From NCBI GenBank assembly GCA_019096065.1, contig JAGUCH010000007.1, positions 2,998,501 through 3,062,500 on the forward strand: a stretch of 64,000 nucleotides of DNA, written 5' to 3'. Source of the DNA: Paracyclopina nana (lineage: Eukaryota; Arthropoda; Copepoda; Cyclopoida; Cyclopettidae). A program made the position numbers and the translations under genes. The notes beneath the pieces are model-generated. The model made no database searches. It worked only from the letters and a program-made list of their open reading frames with translations, and was not told the origin of the DNA. Shown here one piece after another: positions 44,477-55,600 of this stretch; the first letter of the stretch is position 1, and the number at the start of each line of letters is the position of its first letter.

Positions 44477-45133
44477 CTAATAGCTCAGTAAAATGATGGC
44501 AATCATGAGGACATGGAAGAGGAATGAAGTAGAGCTTTGTTGAAGGGAAGAATTGTCAATGTTGCACAGGTCTGTGTTGCAGCACGAGGTGCAATAGGTG
44601 ATTTTGGTTCTGCCTCCCATGGTGACACAAAAGTTCTTGCACTCCTCAGCACATCCCCTTTCCATGGACCATGGAGTGTATGGTCCATCATCAGTCGACT
44701 TGAAATCCTCTAGCACTAAATACTCAACTCTGTAAACCTAAAAGAGTCTATGTCAGCATCTATGTATATTGCAGCAATAGAAATTACTTTGCAATAGGGC
44801 TGATGACTTCCACATTGTTTCACTTTCAGCCCAGATTCTGACAGGTTGGCCTCTTTGCCCAAGTTGTAGCAGGATTCACCATCATGGATACTATTGCAAT
44901 CATAGCAATTGAGAGGCAAAACTGTGATGTTGTTGATGTGCACATTCGAGTCAATTTGGTATCTGTTGTACTCATTGGATTTCTTGCCATCACTGATTTC
45001 ATAGGACATGGATCCATGTGAACCTGCAATGAAACATGACATCTTTATCATCATTTAGCAATGTTCCTTTACACTTACCTTTCAAAGCTGAAAAAAATAT
45101 TAGCAAAAGGATGTGACAATTGTGGCCTTCCAT
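44477..45133 (-). CDS. Ly6/uPAR-type three-finger protein, probable GPI anchor
   Basis: Three exons, 45133-45079, 45023-44788 and 44737-44477, give 183 aa. A signal peptide is at residues 1-18. The mature part has the Ly6 pattern: an opening LNCYDCNS, then spaced Cys, and the closing CCNTDLCN characteristic of the family. The hydrophobic C-terminus (FLFHVLMIAIILLSY, residues about 168-183) after Ser/Gln-rich sequence suggests GPI anchoring. Insertion of about 35 residues before the first Ly6 Cys is unusual. Arthropod Ly6 proteins act in septate junctions, sleep regulation or membrane trafficking; no closer assignment is possible. Confidence 0.8.
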
Positions 45134-45318
45134 ATTTACTACTTGTAGTGCTATGGCATGACAGCTTAATATTGATCCTGGGCTTTCACCCAAAGCAACA
45201 ATTTTCACTGCAAGCAATAGAGACTTCCAGAGATGCCAGACATCTCAAAAGAGAAAGCTCCGCAAGTATAGGCTAGCATCATTGCATTACAGCCAGAATC
45301 ATGCAAGTAATTAACTTT

Positions 45319-47761
45319 TTATTCAGAATGCATGTGGTGATTTGGGTTCGATGTGGACGAGTAGACAGGGAAATCTGGCCAAAAACTCAAATGATATCTC
45401 TGTGTCAAGCCTTCGAACAGCCGGTCGAGCCAAAGTGGCAAATGGTCAAGCAGTTGGTCCTCACTCAATCCTCCATCCTGGGAGGGTGGACTAACCAGTC
45501 TTCTTCGCAAATTTACCTCTGAATCCGAGTCTGAGTCAGAGTCATTGTCAAAGCCCATAAATGAGCCTGAAATAGCGTATATACTTGAGGAATGCCGCAA
45601 TTTTGGGGAGCAAATCGAAAAATGTACCTGCGTTCCGCTGGTTGAACTTCTCGGGATGCTTTGCATGATACATGCAGAAATATTTGCGATGCCCATTGAG
45701 GGCCAAGACGGTTCCAACGCAATTTTTGGCATTGATTTTCATCTTGCCATCCTCCTCAGCCGAGTCTGTGGTTTGGTGCAGAATCTGGGTGAACCAGGGC
45801 AAGCCCTTCTCAATGAGCATGTAGCCAAAGTTCAAAGTCTTGTTTCTCCGGTAAGGCCACATGATTTTGAAGAACTTCTTCGTCAGATCCACCCTGGAGC
45901 CTTGATCACAAATGAGAATCAAAGTGCGACATCCCGGCCTCAGCAGCCTCACGAGACCGTTGTACGTTTCAGCCTTAAACTCGATGAGCTTCAGCTCTTG
46001 TTGCACTGGCTGAGCGTGCCTTTTGGAAGCAGCCTCGTTGTCGTCGTCATCAAAGGCCACCAAATATTGCATGCACTGCGCCCCGATGAACACAAAGGCC
46101 ACAGCCCCAATGAGGCTGACTGTGGGCAAGACCTCCTCTCTCGTGAGATTGTCCTTGACCCAATCCCACGTGTCCAAGACGCGATGGAGTATGCGCAAAA
46201 GCAAGGATTTGGAGTGCTCGTCGAAGAGCTCATTGAAGACTGCCTCAGCCTCAAGCACCTCATTGGGACTGAGCAGCTTTTGCAGCGTGGCCTTCAGCTC
46301 GGTTTCAGTCTTGTTGGCCTTCAGCTCGTCCTTCTTCGAGCTCCAGGGCAGCTTGAACCACTCGTACTTGACCTTCTTGGCCTCCAGCCTCCACACAATG
46401 GCCAAGTTAAGGTCATCCTTGGTTTTCGGGTCCTTGATGGCCTTGACAAAGTCGGATTGCACTTCCTCCAGGACATAGGCGAATTTCACTCTGGACAGGT
46501 CCAAATGTGCGTCCTGTATGAAGGCCCTCAAATGGGTGCGTTTCAACTCTTCATCTGCATCCTGGTGGTCTTGGCCTTTATTGATGAGGATGACGCAGAG
46601 CTTTTTCTTTGCCCTCGACGACTCTGGTGGGCAGAGCAAGTCAAACACAGTCTGACTGGACAGCCTGGGCAGCGTCAGGAACTTGTGGCCTTCAATCACC
46701 TCAAACAAGGTTTTCAAGGCCAAATCCTGCATGGCCACCACAGCCACCGGCACTTGAGCATCCTCGTGGAACACCAGCATGGTGTCAGTGTTTTTGGCCA
46801 CGTTGTATCGCTTGAGTATGTCTCGGGTCTTGAGCCCATCCGTGATGCGAACATAGCCCAGCTTTGCTCTGGACCTGAATTTGTAGGCGGTGGTCAAGTA
46901 CCTCAGCCGGATGACTTCGGTCTTGCCAAAGAGCAGCACTCGCACTCGGTTGTCATGCCAACCGTTCAGGAAGGAGTCGAGGTTGGAGCTGTCGACCAAC
47001 TCCACCAATTTGTAGGGCATCTTGGAGCGGACAAAGTCGAGCACTCTCAAGGCGGAAAACTGAGGATCTTTGTAGTGGATGACTTTGGCATCCAAAAGGA
47101 GCGAGATGTGTGGCAGCTCATTGGAGCCGATCTTGCGGGCCAAATCGCGATTGCGGTCCGCATGCACAGTCACAATGCCAAAGCCGACCGGTTCAAGCTC
47201 TTCGGTCAGCTTGGCCCAAATCGGCTCAATCCGGAGGCAAGTGAAGCACCAGTCCGAGAAGAACAGGATCAGGTAGGGCTTGACCGTGCTCTCGGGCTGG
47301 ATTTGGCTGAAGAACACGTGCGAATTGATCATCTGCTTGTGATACAATCCAGGATTGCCACTGTTGCCGCTCTGGGAGTGGAAACCAGACTCCCTGAAGA
47401 AATCGTGCCCATCAAAGAAGTCGAAGGGCGAGTGGAAACGTCTGAAATGATGCCTATGGTCCTCTGGATGATGACCTCCTCCAGGACGCTCATCGACCAC
47501 TCCATATGTGTCGAACCTTTTGCGTCTCTCGGGATCGTTCAAGAGTTCGTATGCAGCATTGATCTCGACAAACTTGTCCTGAGCACCAGGATCGCTGTTC
47601 TTGTCCGGATGCCATTCTCTTGCAAGGTTTTTGTAGGCTTTCTTGATCTCCTGACTAGAAGCTCTTCTGTCCACGCCCAAAACTCTGTAAGGTTCGAGCT
47701 TGGACTCGCATAGACTAGCAGCAAACGCCAAAAATATCACAGCAACGATTGAGATCTTCAT
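45319..47761 (-). CDS. DNAJC16: DnaJ homolog subfamily C member 16
   Basis: Two exons, 47761-45628 and 45566-45319, give 793 aa (human 782). It is an ER-membrane J-protein linked to autophagosome size control. A signal peptide (MKISIVAVIFLAFAASLCESK) precedes the J domain at about residues 24-90, with the HPD triad in REWHPDKN. A thioredoxin-like domain follows with WCFTC. A transmembrane helix lies near residues 530-555 (TVSLIGAVAFVFIGAQCMQYLV). The C-terminal exon (LLDHLPLWLDRLFEGLTQRYHLSFWP) is family-like, supporting the 61-nt intron even though the first exon stays open through it for 21 codons. The stop TAA sits inside an AATAAA (45323-45318). Confidence 0.93.
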
Positions 47762-49714
47762 TTTGTCTCCTCGCCTTTTTCTTAGGGATAAATAGAAAGC
47801 AGCTGCATTATTGAAGTGGGGCAAAAGGAAAGCCGGCTTTCTAAAGCCTTCACTATCATGCAAAAGCTTGAAAAACCTGTCCTAAGATGCTTCAATTTAC
47901 GGATTTTCTAAAACTTCAATGAAATAATGACAATGCCAGTAGCAGTCTTATTTTATCTTTGAGATTTTTGCTTACCTGTTTGGCTCATGTAATTATGATT
48001 CAAGCCTTTGCAGTGGGATCATTTTGCCTAGTTTGTCGATTGTTCATTATTTTAATTCGCCTACTTGAATTGGTACTTTAAATCAAGACCGCTTTTCAAT
48101 GAGACTAATGGAATAATGTATTCTGAAATTCTGCATTATCTCGAATCAGCCGAAGTCGAATGTTGACGTTTTAGAAGCGGCTCGGAAATACTATTTGTAA
48201 GGCAAATCTTGAAATTAAAATCTACAAAATATAGTTTTTGTCTTTGACAATACACAAATTCGTACGAAATATGCAAACTGTACAGATTGTCATCTTTGAG
48301 TAAGACATATTTACTCTTTAATTTGATGCTTTTATTTATGAACTCAAAATCAAGAAATGAATCAGAGATTCGGGCTCAATTTTCGACCTGTTCAAGTTTG
48401 ACGGACAATTACTGCTAAATTATTAGCGTACAATTCATTGCACACTGGGCCATCGACGCCGGAATTGGTATTTAAAGTTCAAAATAAAGAAAAAACTTAC
48501 TTTTACTTAGTTCTTCATGCTTCCGTGAATAAATTAGTGAGTTGAGAATTGTGAGATAGGACGGAAGAATATTATGCCATCACTCAACCTAGAATTACTC
48601 TGTTGGCTCGGCGCAAAATTTTCAATGAAGCGAGTCTAAATAATTTGGGCATAATTAGAATATTTTTTTTCTGCCCTTGTTGCCGCGCGGGCTGACATCT
48701 TTGCAAAATCCGCTAGATGTCTCCTAATACGTGAGGGAGCAACAATGGTGACTTGGACCTACAATTTCTGCTAATTACAGCAATTCACCCATTCTCACAG
48801 ACTTGAGTGCATGAAAAAAAAATCGTAGCATAAAATAATTAGATGTAAACACCAACTAGCAAAAATCTAGATGCAATTTTTAGTCCGACAAATGTTCATG
48901 CACCTTTTTGTATAATTACCATAAATAAGCCTATTTAAGCTATCCTTTACAAGTATTATTAAAAAAAAAAAAACATAGAAATGATAAAATAATATGAAAA
49001 AATGAGAAGCGCAGAATCCATGAGCGATTCATTTTTCCTAATTATTTGACAGCTTTCTAAATTAGGATAAGGCTCATTATTTGGATTTATCATGAACTGT
49101 GGAAGTATTTTGCTAAGAAGGTTCTAATAAGCGCATGAAAAAAAGCACAGTGAGGCAAATGAGTAATAAAAAAGTTGATTTTAAAAGTACCCGCAAAAAA
49201 TTATACTTTTGAACTTTTCGATCTTAAAAAATAAATTAAAACTACATTTCAATTCATTACTACCCACTGTGCACTCGTAGCATGATAACAAAGTACAACT
49301 GCAGCTCAGGCACAATTTTTGATGGTGCACACTGTGGAGGAGTTCCAAAAAAAATCATGCCATAACAATACGATTTTCATGCAAGAACTGATCACTTTCA
49401 TTGTTTCAACACCTGGTGAAGATAAACTAAAGATTTTGGTGAAAAATCTCTCCAGTGTGCACTCATTGGGGTGAGCCCTAGAAAAGGTTGCCCGTTCCAC
49501 ACCAAACATTCAGCTGCCATATTTGTAAGCTAACAAAAACCCGGCTCGGTCTGGTTCTGATGCATCAACATGCATCGCTGTAGTTTGTTTGAAAATTAAA
49601 AGAAGCAATAGTTTTGAAAAGTTTTGTGTGTAAGCTGTTTGAAGTGAAGTGCTCGATTGTTTTGGCTGTTTGGTAGTGCTGCAAAAATTCCGCCAATTGG
49701 CAACAGTCAAAACA
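47762..49714. other. Divergent intergenic region DNAJC16 / AT-hook gene
   Basis: About 1.95 kb of AT-rich sequence between two head-to-head genes. It contains a run of A at 48960-48973. No coding exon or RNA gene was recognised; a 67-codon minus frame at 49306-49509 lacks support. Confidence 0.5.
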
Positions 49715-52433
49715 ATGACGGAAGAAGCAAATGTAAACAACGATGAAAACTCGGTGAAAACGACGCCCTCTGCTCCTACTAAAGGAGTCGAGGCCACGGA
49801 AACAGCCTCCAATCTTAGTGAGACCGTCGAGGAGAATGGCGAAAAAGAAGAAGCGGGGAAAAAGGGGAAAAAGCGCAAAAAGTCTTTGGAGTTAAGTGAG
49901 GAAGTAATTGGTGAGAAACGTGAGCGCAGTTCAAGAGGGGCAAAAACGAAGGCCGCTCTGCAAATCTCGCTGACCTCGATCAAAGACTCGCAGTTCAATT
50001 TTGACGTTGGTCAAGACAATGACAATCTGGTTGTGCGTCGTGGACGACCGAAGAAAATCAAGCAGGTTGAGGAGCACCTGTCGTCCAGTGACAACCTCTT
50101 GTCGTGTTCACCTCTCAAAGTAAAGGCTGGGCCAAGGTCAAAAAAGGTCAACGCGTTGAAGCCAGGCCCAAGACGAAGACGAGGCCGCAATTTCCAGCTA
50201 GAGGACTTGTACCTGGACCAACCTGGCCTGGACGAGGACCCGGATCTCACCAAGAAGTTCTATGATAGGAAACTCACCGACAAAAGCATCGATAAGTCGA
50301 AACTCAAGGTTGTCGTTGCCGTCCTGGATGTGAAGAATGCGAAAAATCCTTGCGTGAAGGCAGCCTTTGAACTTGCTCACGACTACTGGCTCACCACGGG
50401 CCAGTTCATCCATCATCAAAAGCCAGCGGACAAGTGTGTGGACGGCAACATTGTCACCGTGAGCTACCAGCGGCCGGTGAAAATGAACACGTTCCAGCAC
50501 AAGCCCGATCCCACCAGGGTCGTTATCAGTGATTTCAGCAAGATTCAGGCCCAGAGGCCTCCCCCAGTGGCTCCAAAGCCAGCTCCAGATCCGCTCAAAC
50601 CTCCTCCCATCACCAACTACATGTCGGTCAAAATCGAGATCCTGATGAACTGCCTGGAGAAGATGTACCACAATCACCTGCCCTTGAATGCATTCACATC
50701 CCGGTTTCCCAATGCCCGGGCCAAGGCAGCTTTGACGCTCATGCTAGACAGCCACCGCAGTGAGTGTGAAGCGTGCAACAAAATACTGGAGGACGCCAAT
50801 GTTGGCATTTTCCATGGTGATGAGGCTAAAATGAACATGGACCTGGAAGCCTTCGGACCTGTGATCCCAACCCATGCTCCAGTGGTGGACTTGTCCCAGT
50901 ACCCAGACAACGTAGCCGAGATGAAGAAACTCCTGGTTGAGAAAGACGCCAAAATCAAGGCTCTTGAGAAGCGGATCGAGGCTCTGAACAAGGACGTGAA
51001 ACCAGACGAAATTGACAAACTCGATCTGGTGGAGATGCTTGACGGAGTCCATGAGCCCACAATGGAAAAATTCAGTGGGAAATTCCTCAAAACTGCTGGC
51101 TACAGATTAGTTGATCTCAGGTATTTTCTCAATGCTCTGGTGTTGAACGCATACTTGTAGGTATCTTTTCCAGACTCCTGAGGATGGCATTGGAAATATG
51201 CCAGACTTGTCACCATGGAAAGATGACCTTGGCAGAAATGAGTCCTGAGGTAGAGGGCAACCAGGAGGACGCTGTCACCAGGCTGGCATTCATCTGCACC
51301 ATATGTGGCCCCAAGGCCATTTTCCCCACGTCTCCATTCTCCAAGAACTACCCAACCAACTACAGCTTGAACAAGTTGCTCTTACCCCTTCTTGGCCCGT
51401 CAGCTTACTTCCATTTGGTTCAGTTCCTGCAGACCAATCCAGATGCAGCTCAAGAAGTGATTCCTTCTGGTGCCTTCGGTGCCAATTTGAAGCCTCAATT
51501 GCTGGTGTCAGTGGACCACGCCTACTTTGACTTTGCACGCCCATCCGACCCGCCCCCGCCCACAGATCCCGAGGCCAACATTGTCTCCAACCCAGGGCTG
51601 GTTGTCAACGAAACTGGCCCGATTGGCGAGGAGGGCGTGCTCAAGCTGAAGTCATACGAGGGGATGAAAGCACCCACGCCAGTGCCTACCCCGAGTGTGA
51701 CCCCAACCTCGAACTTGCCACCGTTGAGGCCCATAGAACCAGAATGTATTAACATGCCCAAATCCAACGGGGATAGGCTCAACGGAGTCAACATGAACAA
51801 TGTCATCACGAGGAAAATCAAGGCTTGCGCAGAGCTTCCTCCAGGTCATTAAAAACGATTATTTTTTGAAAAATTGATTTGCAATTCACCTTTTTCCTAG
51901 GTTGTCGCATTGTGAGTGTTCCGCCTGGCACCAAATTGGTGAGCAAAGACGTCACCTACAGCACAGTACAAAAAACAGGGCTGACAACTGGCTGCTACAG
52001 AGTCAAGGAGCCCGGAAAGTACACGGAGCGAATATTGATCATCAAAGATCAGGAGTCGAGTGAGAATCCAGTGGTGGTCACCGAGCTGGAACGCAATCAT
52101 AGGCAAATCGACGTTAGCGAATCCGTGCCCAGTGCCCCGTTTAGGGCAATCATGCCCGAGTCTGCGGGTAGTAATGCACCTGGTCAAGTAGGCTCCACCG
52201 CAAAGAAGGTGATCAATTTCGGTGCCAAGCCTGCCAAGGGGAGCAGCAGCAGTCCTTCGAAGCCCAAGAAGAAGCGAAAAAAAGATAGCGAGTCTGAGGA
52301 TGACACTGCTGGCGAAGATGAAGAAATTGAACTTTCGAGTGACGATGACAGTGATGATCCGAGCTGGGGATCTTCCAAGAGAAGAAAGAACATTGCCAAT
52401 AAAGCCAAGAAGAGACGGAAAAACAAGTATTGA
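49715..52433 (+). CDS. Uncharacterised nuclear protein with AT-hook and Cys pairs
   Basis: Three exons, 49715-51120, 51174-51844 and 51901-52433, give 869 aa. The family was not recognised. Residues 1-90 are acidic and lysine-rich (GKKGKKRKKS). An AT-hook-like RRGRPKKIK lies near residue 108 and a second basic patch, PGPRRRRGRNF, near 150. A structured middle region (about 190-420) contains SECEACNKIL and is followed by a short coiled coil (VAEMKKLLVEKDAKIKALEKRI). A possible zinc ribbon is formed by CQTC and CTIC about 30 residues apart (near 475-510). The C-terminus has KPKKKRKK, an acidic Ser-rich stretch and a final basic tail, suggesting nuclear, DNA- or chromatin-bound function. The second intron has a weak donor (CAG|GTCATT), but the frame requires it. 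The ATG chosen is the second in frame, at MTEEAN. Confidence 0.75.
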
Positions 52434-52691
52434 TTCCATCATGCAATTGGCTATTGTTGGCTGTGTTCAAATTTATGGCTCCAAGTGTACACTAACATAT
52501 AGAAATAAGAGTTTGATTTTAAGAAATCATAAATGGAAACTCTATTGTTTATATTTCAACTGGTCGCTAAATAATGGCACCTTTCCATCATCATCATCAT
52601 GATAAACTTTGCTGATCCTCATGCAAGTAAGGTACAGGTCATGCAAATATTAGTAATCTAGTAAATACGAGAAAAGATGGCACACAACTCA

Positions 52692-55600
52692 TCAGCACCA
52701 GCTAGGACCCTGATTTGGTTGCTGCTGCATTTTATGATGCTGTTGCTGATTGTAAGCCTCCAGCATGTGGTGAACATATGGAGAAGCTTGTTGTTGAAGC
52801 TCTGGAAGAACAGCCGTCGGGTTGACCGGCTTGAGCGTCTGCTGCGAAACTCCAGCCATGAAGGCCAGCTTCTGGAGCATCTGAGCCCTGGCAGAATCCT
52901 CCATTTCGTAGTCGAGGGAAATCCTCTTGTACAACTGCACCAGGTCATCAGAGGCTTTCTGTAGCTGCGACGCGGTCTGATCCACAAGCTGCCAATTCAA
53001 GGGTGCCCTCACCACATCAGTGGCGGAGTCCGATGACAAGATCATGGTCGTCGTCTTGGTCTTGGGTCTTGGCTTGACGACCATCGACTGGATTCCTCCT
53101 TGAGCTGTATCTTTGGTGTTGGTGGCGCTGGTGGTCCTCAGCCGGACCTTGGTCACCTTGGACAGGTCCCGATCGGACTGTGTGATTTCACGTGGCATGG
53201 CGTGGTGGCCGTTGCTTGGAGTGCTGATCCTAAATGATGCGAAAATTACAATTCCAAATTGCATTTAATTAAAATATTATATCTTACCTTCGGTCATGAC
53301 TGCTGCTTCGTCGTCGCTGATTTTTCGATCTATGCAAATTCTCCTCAGAGCTCGAGTCCTCGTCAGACACGACTCTGAGGTCAAGCTGCGATTGCGTTTG
53401 GCCCACTGATGTCCTTCTCCTGGGCGTGGCTGGCAACAATGAGGAGACTGAGGCTACAGAGGCAGGACGCTCCTTTTTCGCCGAGGCTGAGGTTGACTTC
53501 ATGTACGAAGGCACAGAGGCCGCAGAGGGGGCCTCTTCGGGTGACGAGGTCGAATCTTGCTGCTGACCTCGACTCAAGTCAGCCTGAGGCCGATAACGTT
53601 GAGGCTGCATCGACTTGGGAGCACTTTTCTTTCCAGATACTGAAAAATTCGAGACGATTAGTAACTTTCAAAACGTTTCGCAAATATACAAAAAAGTGAA
53701 ATTTGGAAATGATCATCCAGGTTTTTTTTTCAATTACCAGGGGGAGCAGGCAACAGCCTTTTAGTGACAGCCGGCCTGTTCAGGTCAGATAGCGAGCAGG
53801 CTCTGCGCAAAGAGCCATTTTGGTCCATATTGTGAGGTTCTGCACTATTGGGACGACTACCAACATCTCCATCTATATAACATAGGGTGTTAATGTTACA
53901 ACAACTACTACTATTCTAAGCACACAAATTACATGATCTGTTGCTTTGCTGGGTTGGGAAGTCTGACATGGCTGATTCTGGCCGGGAAAGCGCTGAACCA
54001 GATCTGGCCTCTGGTGGCAAGTGACTGGTTAAGTCCGAGATACTTTGGCTGCCCTTCAACATGGACTGGTAGCCAATGTTTTGCAGCTTCACTCGAGTGG
54101 CTTCGATCCTCCTCTGGAGCTCCTCTCTCCTCTTGTTCTGGTCCGCATCTCTCAAGGACTGAGCCCTAAAATTGAAAAATGGATCATCTTCGATCATTGC
54201 TGCATAAATGCTTCCTCAGCATTCTGGTCAACTCTCCAAAACTTTCTTTTGCACTTCAAAGGTTCAACATACCTAGCAATTGTGACAGCATTTCTCTGCA
54301 TTGCCGAAATAGATGTAGCAGCCTTCGAGGAGCCTTCGTCATTGTTGCTCAAAGATTCAAAGTTGGACTTCATGAACCTCTCGCGCCTTCCGACTCTGTC
54401 CACATTTTCCGAACTAATTGAAAAATTGGAAGTCATGCTCTTCTCTGCTGTTGGAGTGCTGAATCCTCCGTCTTCATCCTCCTCATAATCTGACTCTTGA
54501 CTTGGGTTGGCGACAGAAAGCTCGCTTGGCCTTGGCCTTCTTTGTGACTTGCGAAGCTCTTCCGCGTCAATGGCATTTACAGTGAAGGTCCCATGGCTCT
54601 CAGCACCATTTTGGAAGAAAAGAGTCTTCTCACGGATCTCTGGCTCAGTGGACTCTCCACCATCCTCATTTTGCTCCGTGGATTCCCCGCCATCTTCGTT
54701 CATGCTGTATTCGTCAATGTCAGCATCATGCTCCGAGTTGTTGTTATTACTAGCCTTGACAGAGGAGGCCTCTTTCTTGTCTCCAGCAGGGTATGGAATG
54801 ACACTGTCGCTGTCGTAATGTGACTTGACAGTCACTTGGCCTCCTAGCCTCGAGGCCCATTTGCCACGTGGCATGTCTGGATTTTCAGTGGCTCCTGAGC
54901 CTTCGGAGCCAACGAGCTGCTTTTTGGCCCACACTGGCAGCTTTCCCACGCTGAATCTGTAGTCATTTGCCTCAGAGGAGGTCACTGGCGGAGTCTCTGG
55001 AATGGAAGACTTGAACTCCTCTACTTGAGGAGGCTCCATGGCAATGTAGGCTCGAGACTTGGCAGGGGATGCAGAGTTCAATTGAGCCAGTCGATTCAGC
55101 ATGGTTGATGTCATTTCTTGGGGCAGCCTCCACACAAAAATGCAGCCATCGCCTATAAAAATATTGCTCTTGTCACTGATGTTTCAAAACTAGCTACCAT
55201 ATTTTCAGTTAAACAGTCATTATATTGTGAACGTTTGAAGGAGCATCCAAAATCGCCTCTTTTCCAAATTTTGCTTTTTTGTGAGGCTTTAATTATAAAA
55301 TGGGATGATGTTGAAGGGTTAAAAAACATGGGCATTGACGAGCAACGCATTATATGGCTAGCGGTGTACTTAAAGAGAAAGCTTTTCATTGTATAGGGTC
55401 CATTAATGAATGCATGCATGACAATATCTCATAGCAACGGACATGGATTCAACTGACCAAAATGTCCAAACTATCACGACTTAGCAAGACTTCGCTACAA
55501 ATCTACGTGGGCACATTTGTGTCCGTTCTCCTGGCAATGACCATGATATTCCATGTGTTGTACAAGGATTCCTCATCGATTACCTCCGTTCAATCGGTGC

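Noticed and set aside
45545-47713. 722-codon plus-strand open frame opposite DNAJC16
   Set aside because: The minus frame encodes a complete J-protein with all family motifs, while the plus frame has no recognisable domain and mirrors its codon bias.
49306-49509. 67-codon minus-strand frame before the AT-hook gene
   Set aside because: Short, no domain, no ATG-linked promoter or splice partner that I could support.
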